DNA of 64,000 bases from an uncultured Flavobacteriaceae bacterium (GTDB lineage: Bacteria > Bacteroidota > Bacteroidia > Flavobacteriales > Flavobacteriaceae), in assembly GCA_947494695.1 (NCBI GenBank), contig CANLWB010000009.1, positions 1-64,000 of the forward strand, written 5' to 3'. The notes under the pieces were generated by a model that saw only the letters and a list, made by a program, of their open reading frames with translations, was not told the DNA's origin and ran no database searches. A program made the position numbers and the translations under genes. Of the stretch, positions 45,160 to 54,380 are shown one piece after another; the stretch's first letter is position 1, and every line of letters begins with the position of its first letter.

Positions 45160-45789
45160 TTAAGAATGAATGATTTTTAATGTACGTTCTGCCAGCTCGG
45201 CTATATCATTAAAATCGTTCTCGCTCTCAATAGGTTTTACCAAATTTCCTCCCAAACCAAAACCTGCAGTACCGGCATCCTTCCATTCTTGAATACTATC
45301 AACCCCAATACCCCCAACAGCAAAGAAAGAAACGCTGTCTAGTGGCCCTTTTACAGCTTTAAAATAGTCAATTCCCATGGCCGCACTTGGAAAAAGTTTT
45401 ACAATATCTGCGCCCTCTTCAACAGCATTACAAATCTCTGTTGGTGTCACAGACCCCATTAATACAGGTGCATCTTTTTCGTGAGCTACTGGAATGACAT
45501 CGACATTTGTATTGGGTGTAACCAAAAATTGGGCTCCGGCATTAAGTGCTTCGGTTGCCAAAGTTGTATTTTTTATGGTTCCTGCACCCACAAGGATATT
45601 AGGGTACATCTCTCGAACACGTTTTATTTCCTCTAAATACCCAGGAGTATTTGAAGTGATTTCTAACACTTTAACACCTCCAGTCACCAAAGCCTTCACA
45701 ACTTCTGGCACATATTTTTGCTGCTTCAGTCTAATGATTACGACTAATTTTTCTGCTTTAATTTTATTGACTATCTCTTCTCTATTCAT
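45160..45789 (-). CDS. eda: KDPG/KHG-type aldolase
   Basis: Class I aldolase cleaving a 2-keto-3-deoxy-6-phospho sugar acid (KDPG or KDPGal) to pyruvate and glyceraldehyde 3-phosphate. TIM barrel of 209 residues; Schiff-base Lys131 in DIVKLFPSAAMG and general acid/base Glu43 in VLEITSNTPG. The usual ETLRT motif after that Glu reads SNT, so the arginine that binds substrate carboxylate in E. coli Eda is missing. The start overlaps the kinase stop by 4 bp. Confidence 0.9.
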   Translation of the reverse strand: MNREEIVNKIKAEKLVVIIRLKQQKYVPEVVKALVTGGVKVLEITSNTPGYLEEIKRVREMYPNILVGAGTIKNTTLATEALNAGAQFLVTPNTNVDVIPVAHEKDAPVLMGSVTPTEICNAVEEGADIVKLFPSAAMGIDYFKAVKGPLDSVSFFAVGGIGVDSIQEWKDAGTAGFGLGGNLVKPIESENDFNDIAELAERTLKIIHS

Positions 45790-46793
45790 CGTATTACGTG
45801 TCCTGTTATATTTCCTTTAAAAATTGAAAGAATTTCTTCTTCTGTACTGGTATGTTGGTCGCCTCTTATAGTATGCTTTAATGCAAAAGCGGCCGTAGCA
45901 AAGCCAACTGTTTTATCTAGATCCCATTCTTGACCCAAACCGTGTAAAAAACCTGCTGCAAAAGCATCTCCCGTTCCAAAACGATCTAAAATCTCAACAT
46001 TATAACTACTGGAAATGGCTGTATCCCCTTCAAAAATAGAGGCTCCCGATAATTTATTTGAACTGGCCGAATGGTGTTCTCTTACTGTAAATGCCAACCC
46101 CTTTAAATCAAACATATCTTTTGCCCGTTCCATGGTATTAATGGTTTTATCTGTTGCATTTGTTCCGCTAGCATCCATGTCGTAAACATCTTTGAGAACT
46201 CCTGTATTTCCAAAAAGCAAGTCGGTATGTTCCAGGATATCGTCAAATATTATTCTGGCATCCTTTTTATCGTTCCAAAGTGTTCTTCTAAAATTCATAT
46301 CAAAACTGACTTTAACCCCCATTTTTCTTGCCACTTTTGCTACCCGCAAGGTTTCTTCAGCGCATGATTTAGATAAAGCGGGTGTAATGCCCGAGATGAA
46401 TAGCCATTTTTGATTTTTTAATATGGCTTCCCAATCTAATTCTCCTGTCGTTATCTCGCTTATAGCAGAATGCGCACGATCGTAAACAACACTGGAAGGC
46501 CTTATAGATGATCCTATTTCTATAAAATAAGTCCCCATTCTATTACCGCCTCTTGCAATATTTCCTGTTGAGATGCCAAAGCTCTGGAGCGACCTTATTG
46601 CACCGTCTCCTATAGCATTTTCCGGCAATTTAGTTACAAATTGCACTTGATTTTTTAAAATGGCTAACGAGCTCGCTACATTGGATTCTGAGCCTGCAAA
46701 ATGTACTCCGAAATTTTGAGCTGAATTTATCTTCCCTGCGTGTTCATCTGGAGTTAGGCGTAGCATAATTTCTCCAAAAGTTGTATAACTCAT
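45786..46793 (-). CDS. PfkB-family 2-keto-3-deoxysugar-acid kinase
   Basis: Ribokinase-fold sugar kinase of 335 residues. GEIMLRLTPDEH starts it as in 2-keto-3-deoxygluconate kinases (KdgK); the anion-hole and catalytic base motif is EILDRFGTGDAFAAGFLHG. FAGSESNVASSLA is the sugar-binding N-terminal motif. Flanked by a dehydratase and a KDPG aldolase, it most likely phosphorylates 2-keto-3-deoxygluconate or -galactonate at C6. Which epimer cannot be seen. Confidence 0.9.
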   Translation of the reverse strand: MSYTTFGEIMLRLTPDEHAGKINSAQNFGVHFAGSESNVASSLAILKNQVQFVTKLPENAIGDGAIRSLQSFGISTGNIARGGNRMGTYFIEIGSSIRPSSVVYDRAHSAISEITTGELDWEAILKNQKWLFISGITPALSKSCAEETLRVAKVARKMGVKVSFDMNFRRTLWNDKKDARIIFDDILEHTDLLFGNTGVLKDVYDMDASGTNATDKTINTMERAKDMFDLKGLAFTVREHHSASSNKLSGASIFEGDTAISSSYNVEILDRFGTGDAFAAGFLHGLGQEWDLDKTVGFATAAFALKHTIRGDQHTSTEEEILSIFKGNITGHVIR

Positions 46794-46800
46794 ACCTATT

Positions 46801-47964
46801 TTACCAATTTGTTAATGATCCGTCATTTCTTCTTAATCGGGGAATGTCTACCGGAACAAATTCCCGCTCTATAGCCAATGCTTCATTAAACTCAACCCCC
46901 AATCCCGGGGCATCGGTCACGGCATATCTTGTTCCATCAAGTTGCGGCCTTACCGTATAAAACTCGGGTGCATCGGTTCCCATATACTGTGCATGCGTGT
47001 TAACTTCTTCCAGATAGCTAAAATTAGGACATGCCGCAGCCAAATGAATGGTTGCTGCTGTACAAATAGGCCCTAACGGATTATGAGGCATCAAATCTAT
47101 ATAATGAGCTTCTGCCATGGCGGCAACTTTCATAGCTTCTGTAATCCCTCCAACATTGCAAACATCAATACGTGCAAATTGTGTAATATTTTTTTCTAAA
47201 AAAGGCATGAATTGCCATTTGCTTGAAAACTCCTCTCCTATCGCAAAAGGAACATCTATCATGCTTCTTAAACTTTGATAAGCTTCTGGGTTTTCATCTC
47301 GAATAGGTTCTTCTATAAAATCTATGGTCCCTGGTGGCATGCGCTGTATAAACGAATAGGTTTCGGCAATAGATAACCGCGTATGGTAATCGATTCCAAT
47401 GGTAATATCTGGCCCTACTTCTTTTCTGAGTTCGGTAACCCATTTAGATAATTTGGCAATAGACTCTCTGGGATCGAATCTGCCTGTATCTTCTTGAGAT
47501 TCAAATTCGGCAGGAGCCAACCTTAAAACGGTCCACCCCGCTTCTACACAGGTTTTAGAATAATCTAACAATTCCTCTTTTGTCGCGAACCTTACCGATG
47601 CAAAACATTCGACATAATCTCTTTGTTTACCTCCTAATAATTCGTACACCGGTACCCCTAGTGCCTTGCCCTTAATGTCGTACAAAGCAATATCTATAGC
47701 AGATATAGCCGCCGTAAAAACACGTCCTCCTTCAAAATATTGTCCTCGGTATAGCTCTTGCCATATCGCTCCAATTTGTCCTGGGTCTTTTCCTATTAAA
47801 AAGGTTTTAAAATGTTTTATTAAACCAACAACTGCCAGTTCCCTACCAGAAAGCCCGGAAGCTCCCCAGCCATAAATACCTGAATCTGTTTCTACCTTCA
47901 CGACCAACTGAACACCAGAAGTTCCAATATTAATTGGATATGTTTTGATATCTGTTATTTTCAC
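46801..47964 (-). CDS. Galactonate-dehydratase-like enolase superfamily enzyme
   Basis: Mandelate racemase/muconate lactonizing enzyme family member of 387 residues, closest by eye to D-galactonate dehydratase DgoD (end RRNDGSLTNW versus RHEDNSVAEW in E. coli). Metal and catalytic residues: Asp192 and His194 in IGIDYHTRLS, Glu218/219 in FIEEPI, Glu244 in IGEEF, His294 in PHNPLGP. Expected reaction: dehydration of a sugar acid to its 2-keto-3-deoxy derivative. Members of this group differ in substrate, so galactonate is only one option. It is 30 bp from the regulator and 7 bp from the kinase. Confidence 0.87.
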   Translation of the reverse strand: MKITDIKTYPINIGTSGVQLVVKVETDSGIYGWGASGLSGRELAVVGLIKHFKTFLIGKDPGQIGAIWQELYRGQYFEGGRVFTAAISAIDIALYDIKGKALGVPVYELLGGKQRDYVECFASVRFATKEELLDYSKTCVEAGWTVLRLAPAEFESQEDTGRFDPRESIAKLSKWVTELRKEVGPDITIGIDYHTRLSIAETYSFIQRMPPGTIDFIEEPIRDENPEAYQSLRSMIDVPFAIGEEFSSKWQFMPFLEKNITQFARIDVCNVGGITEAMKVAAMAEAHYIDLMPHNPLGPICTAATIHLAAACPNFSYLEEVNTHAQYMGTDAPEFYTVRPQLDGTRYAVTDAPGLGVEFNEALAIEREFVPVDIPRLRRNDGSLTNW

Positions 47965-47994
47965 AATCTATATTTAATATTATTATGTTTTTAA

Positions 47995-50900
47995 TTAATT
48001 TTTCTTTTTCTCTTCAAGTTTTGACTTGATATAATTAGAAGGGGTGTCTCCATAGAACTTTCTAAAACATTTTCCAAAATAGTTCGGGTCGTTAAAACCA
48101 ACCATATAACTCACTTGAGATATGGTTAATTCATTTTGCTCCAAAAGTTGCACGGCACGCTTTAAGCGTATCATTCTCATAAAATCATTTGGTCCCTGCC
48201 CAGTTAATTTCTTAAGTTTTCTAAAAAAGGTTGAACGACTTGTATTCATATCTGAAGCCAATTCGTCAACCCAATAAGATTCTCTCCCCATATTAACTTC
48301 CATAAAATACATAATTTTCTTTAGGAAGGCTTCATCTATAGAATTTAATGTTACCTTTTCTGGAGTTAACTCTTTTTCTGTTTGAAAACGCTTACGTATG
48401 ATATCTCTGGAAGCTATTAACTTTTCAACACGCACCGATAGTAATTTCATTTTAAAAGGCTTCGGAATATAGGCATCTGCTCCAGACTCTAACCCCTTTA
48501 TACGATGTTCTACAGAGTTTAAAGCTGTAAGCAAAATGACCGGAATATGGCTTGTTCTGATTTTGTTTTTAAGACTATAACAAAATTCAACACCGTCCAT
48601 CTCAGGCATTAATACATCACTAACCACGATATCGGGCATTTCTTTTAGGGCTATGTTTAGGGCTTCTTTACCGTTTTCTGCTTCAAATATTTTGAATGAT
48701 TTGGAAAACCCTTCTTTTATTAATTCCCTTATTTCCTCATTATCGTCCACAACTAACATACTATTACTATATGTCATTTCTTGTTGGGATCCATCTTCGT
48801 TTTCATGCTCTTCCAGATAATCTAAATCTATATCATTTTCACTTAAAGTCGGCACGGTCATCTCAATGATTTCTTCGGGGAGTAAATGAGAATCACCTAA
48901 TGGTAACTTTATAGTAAAGCATGTTCCTTGATCTTTTTCAGATTCGACTTCTATAACACCATGATGTAAATCTACTAAATCTTTAGTTATGGCCAGACCT
49001 ATACCCGATCCTTTATTAGATGCTTTTCTATTTGGTTTGTTTACTTGATAAAAACGCTGGAAAACATAGGGTAACTGATTTTTATCTATCCCTTCACCAT
49101 TATCTCTTACCTCTATTTGCAGATATTGTGTTTTTACGTCTCTATCTACAATATACATCTCGTCATTATCTCTGGGTTTACTCACCCTAACCGTAACCTG
49201 CCCTCCGCGTTGTGTGAATTTAATCGCATTATATATTAAATTATTGAGGATTTTCTCCAGCTTATCCCAATCGAACCAGGCATCGGCAGAATATAGCTCA
49301 CTCTCGAAAGACAAGTTAATATCGTTTTTCCTTGCCGAGGCTCGAAAAGAAAACGTAATTTCCCGTATAAAGCTTATAATATTAGCTTTTGTCGTTCCTA
49401 ATTTAGTCTCTCCTACTTCTATCTTTCTAAATTCCATAAGTTGGTGAACCAGCCTTAATAATGAATTAGCATTGCGTTGCACGACTTTTAGCTTGGACTG
49501 CATTAAAGCATTATCTTCTATGGATTCTAAAAGTTCTTCTATAGGGTTTATGATAAGCGTTATTGGCGTTTTAAGCTCATGAGATATATTTGTAAAAAAC
49601 TGAAGTTTTAATTTGTTTACCTCTTCAATTTCTCTTTGTACTCGAAGTGCTGCGCGTTGTTGAGAGCGCAAATCCAGATAAGATTGTATGCCCCATAACA
49701 CACCAAAAATGATAAAGCTATAGAGTAAATAAGCCCACCAGGTTAACCAAAAAGGGGCATGTATTCTTAGCTTTATTTCTGCAGAATTTTCATTCCATAA
49801 GGCATCATTATTAGATGCTTTAACCTTAAATGTATAATATCCAGGGGATAGATTTGTATAGTGGGCAAAGGGCAATTTTTTAGAGTCAACCCAATCCTTG
49901 TCAAACCCTTCCAATTTAAATTTAAATCTATTTTTCTCTGGCGCCGCGTAATGCAACGCTGCAAATTCGAATGTTAATGTATTTTCATGGTATTTTAAAT
50001 CTATGGGTTTCGAAATTAAGGATAAGGCCTTATCTAATAAGACTCTTCCGTTATATGCCTCACCTATCTTTACATCTTCATTTTTAATTTTAAACCCTGT
50101 TAATTTTACAGGTGCGGGAAAATCGTTCTCTCTTAAATGATTTGGGTTAAATATATTCAATCCTCTTAGCCCTCCAAAAAACAAATAACCGTCATTATTT
50201 TTATAGTGGGCGTTCATCCTAAAGTTATTACTCTGTAACCCGTCGTTCTTACTAAAATTTTGAAACCTCTCTGTTTTAGGATTAAAATGGGAAATTCCAT
50301 TATCTGTACTTATCCATAAATCGCCATTATTATCCTCTAAAATTCCGTAAATGGCATTATTTGCCAATCCATCATCTTCGGTATAATGCTTAAAAATGGG
50401 CTCAGAATTCCCTCTGGGAGGCCAGCTAATTTTGTTTAATCCACCTCCAAAAGTACCGATCCAAAAATGACCTTCTCGATCTTCATGTATGGAAAAAACC
50501 GAATTATGACTTAGTGAGCTGGGGTTATTTGGTTCATGCTGATAGGACACAAATTGATCGGGTTCGTTACCTTCACCCGGTACAATTAAATTCAAGCCTC
50601 CTTGCAAGGTTCCAACCCAGATATTGCCAATGCTATCTTCGTAAAGGCAACTAATTTCCTTTCCACTAATGCTGTATTTATCGTTACTATCTGGTAAATA
50701 ATGTACGATGTTGGAAAAATCGAATTCATTGGTTCCAGGTTTTTTATTTTTCTCCCATTTTACTAGTCCGCTTATCAACGACCCAAACCACAAAACACCG
50801 TCTTTGTCTTGTAAAGAAGAATAAACCTCCAACGTATTGAGCTCTGTTAAATACGATGAGATGGTATTCGATCGTGAGTTTTGGCGCATATGAACAATCC

Positions 50901-52260
50901 CATCCGTCGTACCTATCCAATAATCTTCATCATTATCTTTTAATACAGACCATATGTGCTCCTGGGGTCTCTGATTTGACTTAGTATTATCTTTATTAAA
51001 ATAAAAATGTTCAAATACGGGATCTTTATAATCACCATTTTTAAAGGTCATCTTATTTAACCCATCCTGTGTTCCTACCCAGAAACAATTGTCTTTTTCT
51101 TTAGCAATGACATTAACAGACGAGTTACTTAAAGAATTCTTAGAAAGCACATTTTCATTAAAAAAAAGGAATTCCTTTTGTTTCAGGTCACATTTATTTA
51201 TGCCGCCTTCTTCGGTTCCCACCCAAAGTACGTTTGTATTGTCAATTAATATAGATTCTATATTATTACTACTTATACTTTCAGGCTTGGAGGGATCATG
51301 TACATATTTACTATACTCACCTGTTTTAGGATTAAAAATATAGAGTCCGAAACCATGAATACCAAACAATAAATTTCCATTTCCTACTTCGAACATTGAA
51401 ATTAAACCACCAGATTCATCGGTATCCAATTTGGTTGTGTTGAAGTTGAATTCCTGGAAGTCTTTTTGATTTTTTGCTGTAAATGCTTCCGGGTTGTCAA
51501 TTTTTATGAGACTATGCCCCACTTTAGAAACCCAAAGAGTACCTTCTTTATCTACAAATAGTAATTTGATACTTTCTTTTATATTTTCAAAACGAATAAA
51601 TTCGGCAATTCCATTTTTAAAAACTACTTTATTTAGCCCTTTTAAAGTTCCTACCCATAAACTACCAGACCTATCTTTAACAATAGAATGTATCTGATTA
51701 CTACTTATACTGGTTTCGTGATTTGGCTTATGCAAATAACTTATGGAATTGCTTCCCTGAAAGTCACTTACATCAAAATAATGTAAACCAGAGTGCAAGG
51801 TACCTACCCATAATCCTCCATTTAATTCGGGGTAAATTGCAGTAATTCTTGCGTTTTGTAAAACTATGGGATAGTTTGAAAATGTTTGAGTAAGCCTATT
51901 GTATTTACTTACACCCTTTCCTGTTCCTATTAATATGTTTCCATCTGAATCAAGAGCCAACTCATAGACAGAGTTACTCACTAGACTATTCGGATTATTA
52001 AGCTGATGCCTGAACACCGTGAATCGTTGCCCATCATACTTATATAGTCCATTAAGTGTTCCTAACCAAATGTAACCATCTAAATCCTGAATGACCTTCA
52101 TTACAGAATTTTGGGTAAACCCTTTCTCATCAATAAAGTGTTCAAACTTTAAATCGACATTTTGAGCGTGTAAAACCCATGTATTGCTAATGCTCATAAC
52201 AATTAGCATTAACAGTATATACCTACTTGTTATTAACCCTAAAACATTGTTTTTATTCAT
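47995..52260 (-). CDS. Hybrid two-component system sensor/regulator (HTCS)
   Basis: A whole phosphorelay in one 1421-residue membrane protein, the standard regulator of Bacteroidota polysaccharide loci. Order: signal peptide/anchor (about 12-33), two-component regulator propeller repeats (about 40-740; repeated VWVGT and NxxSLSxNxV units), Y_Y_Y domain (about 760-830) and membrane helix (837-860). Then come HisKA with phospho-His894 (FTNISHELKTP), HATPase (NLIYNAIKFT, VRDNGEGI), receiver with Asp1215 (VVSDVLMPEMDG) and AraC-type HTH (SQVSYMVGFNDPNYFGKCFRKF). The periplasmic sensor probably binds the imported ligand and activates susCD and the genes behind it. Confidence 0.95.
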   Translation of the reverse strand: MNKNNVLGLITSRYILLMLIVMSISNTWVLHAQNVDLKFEHFIDEKGFTQNSVMKVIQDLDGYIWLGTLNGLYKYDGQRFTVFRHQLNNPNSLVSNSVYELALDSDGNILIGTGKGVSKYNRLTQTFSNYPIVLQNARITAIYPELNGGLWVGTLHSGLHYFDVSDFQGSNSISYLHKPNHETSISSNQIHSIVKDRSGSLWVGTLKGLNKVVFKNGIAEFIRFENIKESIKLLFVDKEGTLWVSKVGHSLIKIDNPEAFTAKNQKDFQEFNFNTTKLDTDESGGLISMFEVGNGNLLFGIHGFGLYIFNPKTGEYSKYVHDPSKPESISSNNIESILIDNTNVLWVGTEEGGINKCDLKQKEFLFFNENVLSKNSLSNSSVNVIAKEKDNCFWVGTQDGLNKMTFKNGDYKDPVFEHFYFNKDNTKSNQRPQEHIWSVLKDNDEDYWIGTTDGIVHMRQNSRSNTISSYLTELNTLEVYSSLQDKDGVLWFGSLISGLVKWEKNKKPGTNEFDFSNIVHYLPDSNDKYSISGKEISCLYEDSIGNIWVGTLQGGLNLIVPGEGNEPDQFVSYQHEPNNPSSLSHNSVFSIHEDREGHFWIGTFGGGLNKISWPPRGNSEPIFKHYTEDDGLANNAIYGILEDNNGDLWISTDNGISHFNPKTERFQNFSKNDGLQSNNFRMNAHYKNNDGYLFFGGLRGLNIFNPNHLRENDFPAPVKLTGFKIKNEDVKIGEAYNGRVLLDKALSLISKPIDLKYHENTLTFEFAALHYAAPEKNRFKFKLEGFDKDWVDSKKLPFAHYTNLSPGYYTFKVKASNNDALWNENSAEIKLRIHAPFWLTWWAYLLYSFIIFGVLWGIQSYLDLRSQQRAALRVQREIEEVNKLKLQFFTNISHELKTPITLIINPIEELLESIEDNALMQSKLKVVQRNANSLLRLVHQLMEFRKIEVGETKLGTTKANIISFIREITFSFRASARKNDINLSFESELYSADAWFDWDKLEKILNNLIYNAIKFTQRGGQVTVRVSKPRDNDEMYIVDRDVKTQYLQIEVRDNGEGIDKNQLPYVFQRFYQVNKPNRKASNKGSGIGLAITKDLVDLHHGVIEVESEKDQGTCFTIKLPLGDSHLLPEEIIEMTVPTLSENDIDLDYLEEHENEDGSQQEMTYSNSMLVVDDNEEIRELIKEGFSKSFKIFEAENGKEALNIALKEMPDIVVSDVLMPEMDGVEFCYSLKNKIRTSHIPVILLTALNSVEHRIKGLESGADAYIPKPFKMKLLSVRVEKLIASRDIIRKRFQTEKELTPEKVTLNSIDEAFLKKIMYFMEVNMGRESYWVDELASDMNTSRSTFFRKLKKLTGQGPNDFMRMIRLKRAVQLLEQNELTISQVSYMVGFNDPNYFGKCFRKFYGDTPSNYIKSKLEEKKKN

Positions 52261-52388
52261 AACTACAACGAATCAATTTAGTTTTCAAAAGGAGATCATG
52301 ATCCAATTGTTTGTAAATCAATAATGAGGCATCATACAAGTTAAAAAAAAAGATTTGTTTAACGTGAATTTTCTTCAAATTCAAGAAT

Positions 52389-52434
52389 GTCAGTTTGAAT
52401 GATTCCGATACATCTCAGAATCACTCAAACTGTC
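52389..52434. repeat. Palindromic repeat upstream of the HTCS gene
   Basis: Arms 52389-52406 and 52417-52434 match at 15 of 18 bases with a 10-base loop. The arms carry the GTCAGTTTGA...TCAAACTGTC ends of the same palindromic class seen elsewhere in the window. Confidence 0.75.
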
Positions 52435-52529
52435 ATAAGTTTTGGTATTAAAGATTCACATTATTTCAAGCTAACAACTCTAAAGAAATAATTCTTAACA
52501 ACTCATATTCTCTGCTCACTATGAAAGTA

Positions 52530-52565
52530 AAACGGCAATTATCTGTTATAGAATAATCGCCGTTT
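52530..52565 (-). terminator. Terminator of susC-susD
   Basis: On the minus strand a 13-bp stem with one mismatch (arms 52553-52565 and 52530-52542; AAACGGC/GCCGTTT core), followed by TTACTTTC. It lies about 45 bp past the susD stop. Confidence 0.7.
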
Positions 52566-52609
52566 ACCACTAAACAATTAAAAATAATTGTGACTAATTC
52601 AAACTAGCA

Positions 52610-54364
52610 TTAATATTGTGGGTCCTGAGTTAAAATACCAGGTTGTAAATCAATCTGAGATTGTGGAACAGGGAAATGATCATTTTTCCCAGAAACATAA
52701 GAAGCTCCTTGTATCCAAGGTAATTTACCATCAGATAATTCAGACTGTAAATATCCTCCTATGGTTTCTCCATCTATTCCCCAACGTACCAGATCCTGGA
52801 AACGCATACCTTCTAGTGCGAACTCTAAACGTGTTTCATGACGAACTGCTTTTCTTGCATAATCTTGGTCTGGGAAAGTTGTATACAGTCCAAGGTTATA
52901 ATTTGCAGCTGGTTGATCTTCATCAATCACAATGTCGTCATCTGCAGCAAAAGTAGTATTAGCTACTCTACCCATTACGATGTCGTCCTGTGCTCTTTCT
53001 CTAATTCTGTTTACCAGTGTCATTGCTGTTCCTAAATCATTCTCTTCAACTGCAACTTCTGCACGCCATAAGATAATGTGACTCAATCTCAACAATCTCC
53101 AGTTATTACCATTTAAACCTGCAGACCAGGTTGGTGTATTAATAGATATGGTTTGAAAGTTTCTTTTATAGAACATGATCTTTTTGTTCATAAATGGTCC
53201 CATACCGGCTTGATCTAGCATCCAATCTCCACCACTCATTGGGCCCCAATCTAAAAATGGGATACCACGTCTACCAATCGTCCAATCCACTCTAGGGTCA
53301 AGATCAACGTCTGTTGGTGTAAATGCCTCAGTATCCAGTCTACCATAATCTTCTAATAATAGGTCATCTCGAAATGTATCTAATAATGGTAAACCATTAG
53401 CATCTACCTTAAAAGCATTAAATAAATCGAAACTTGGCGCACTATACGCACAACATAACCCAACATCTGATCCTCTTGGGAATAATGTTCTGTGATCTGA
53501 ACCAGAATTCTCTCCATCTCCAGTACCATCATTTACAGTATACTGTACTTCAAAAATACTTTCAGCATTGTTTTGTTTTTCCTCATCATGATTATCATAA
53601 AAATGATCCATTAAAACGAAAGGTCCATTGTTAATTATATCATCTAAAAGAGGTTTTGCTTGAGCAAATTCATTTTGAAACAGATGTACTCTAGCTTTTA
53701 AGGCTTTTGCTGCCCAACGAGAAGCACGTCCAACGTCTGCAGGCGTTTCTGCCATATTATTATCGATACCCCATTGTAAATCTGCTTCGATATCATCCCA
53801 AACTTCTCTATCATTAGGAACCTCAGCAGCATCTACATCTTCAGTGATATATGATATTTTTTCAACTTTAGTTCGTAGTTGGAAATGAAACCATGCACGT
53901 AACCATCTTGCTTCTGCTTCCAATTGCCTTGCACTTGCTTCTGGAACAACATCTCCTGCTCTTCTAAGTACTCGTATGGCATCATTTGCTCTGGCAACAC
54001 CGTCATAGTTTGCTGCCCATAAACCTTCAACCCAAGGGTTGGTAGCATCGACTTCAAATCTTTCAATTAAGTTAATCGCACTCCATCCACCTGTTTGGTC
54101 TCCACGGTGCATATCATCAGATGGTACATCTCCCCAAACCCAATTGGTAGCAGATGCCTCTCCAGATCCACCAGGTCCTCCAGCTGAGAAACCATCAATT
54201 AAAGAATAAGCTCCTATTAAGAGAAGGTTTACCCCTTGCTCATCAGCAAGAGTTTCTTCTGTAACCTGCCCTATAGGGAACTCTTCCAAAAACTCTTCTT
54301 TACAAGAACTAAGAGTAATTCCTAGAATTACTAATAGACTAATTGTTATTTTTAATCTTTTCAT
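52610..54364 (-). CDS. SusD/RagB-like nutrient-binding outer membrane lipoprotein
   Basis: Surface glycan- or nutrient-binding partner of the SusC transporter. Lipobox ITLSSC near residue 21, then FLEEFPIGQVTEETL typical of RagB/SusD starts. TPR-like N-terminal helices (LEAEARWLRAWFHFQLRT, RASRWAAKALKARVHLFQNEF) and a C-terminal SusD domain (LLRLSHIILWRAEVAVEEND, ALEGMRFQDLVRWGID). Length 584. It lies 16 bp behind susC. No ligand class can be read from the sequence. Confidence 0.95.
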   Translation of the reverse strand: MKRLKITISLLVILGITLSSCKEEFLEEFPIGQVTEETLADEQGVNLLLIGAYSLIDGFSAGGPGGSGEASATNWVWGDVPSDDMHRGDQTGGWSAINLIERFEVDATNPWVEGLWAANYDGVARANDAIRVLRRAGDVVPEASARQLEAEARWLRAWFHFQLRTKVEKISYITEDVDAAEVPNDREVWDDIEADLQWGIDNNMAETPADVGRASRWAAKALKARVHLFQNEFAQAKPLLDDIINNGPFVLMDHFYDNHDEEKQNNAESIFEVQYTVNDGTGDGENSGSDHRTLFPRGSDVGLCCAYSAPSFDLFNAFKVDANGLPLLDTFRDDLLLEDYGRLDTEAFTPTDVDLDPRVDWTIGRRGIPFLDWGPMSGGDWMLDQAGMGPFMNKKIMFYKRNFQTISINTPTWSAGLNGNNWRLLRLSHIILWRAEVAVEENDLGTAMTLVNRIRERAQDDIVMGRVANTTFAADDDIVIDEDQPAANYNLGLYTTFPDQDYARKAVRHETRLEFALEGMRFQDLVRWGIDGETIGGYLQSELSDGKLPWIQGASYVSGKNDHFPVPQSQIDLQPGILTQDPQY

Positions 54365-54380
54365 TTTCTATTTTTTTATT

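Larger units (their letters stand above)
52261..52609. other. Gap between susD and the HTCS gene
   Basis: No gene. Contents: a 10-bp perfect palindrome GATCATGATC at 52294-52303 about 34 bp before the HTCS start; a diverged palindromic repeat at 52389-52434; and the susCD terminator at 52530-52565. No TAnnTTTG match is seen for the HTCS gene. Confidence 0.6.
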
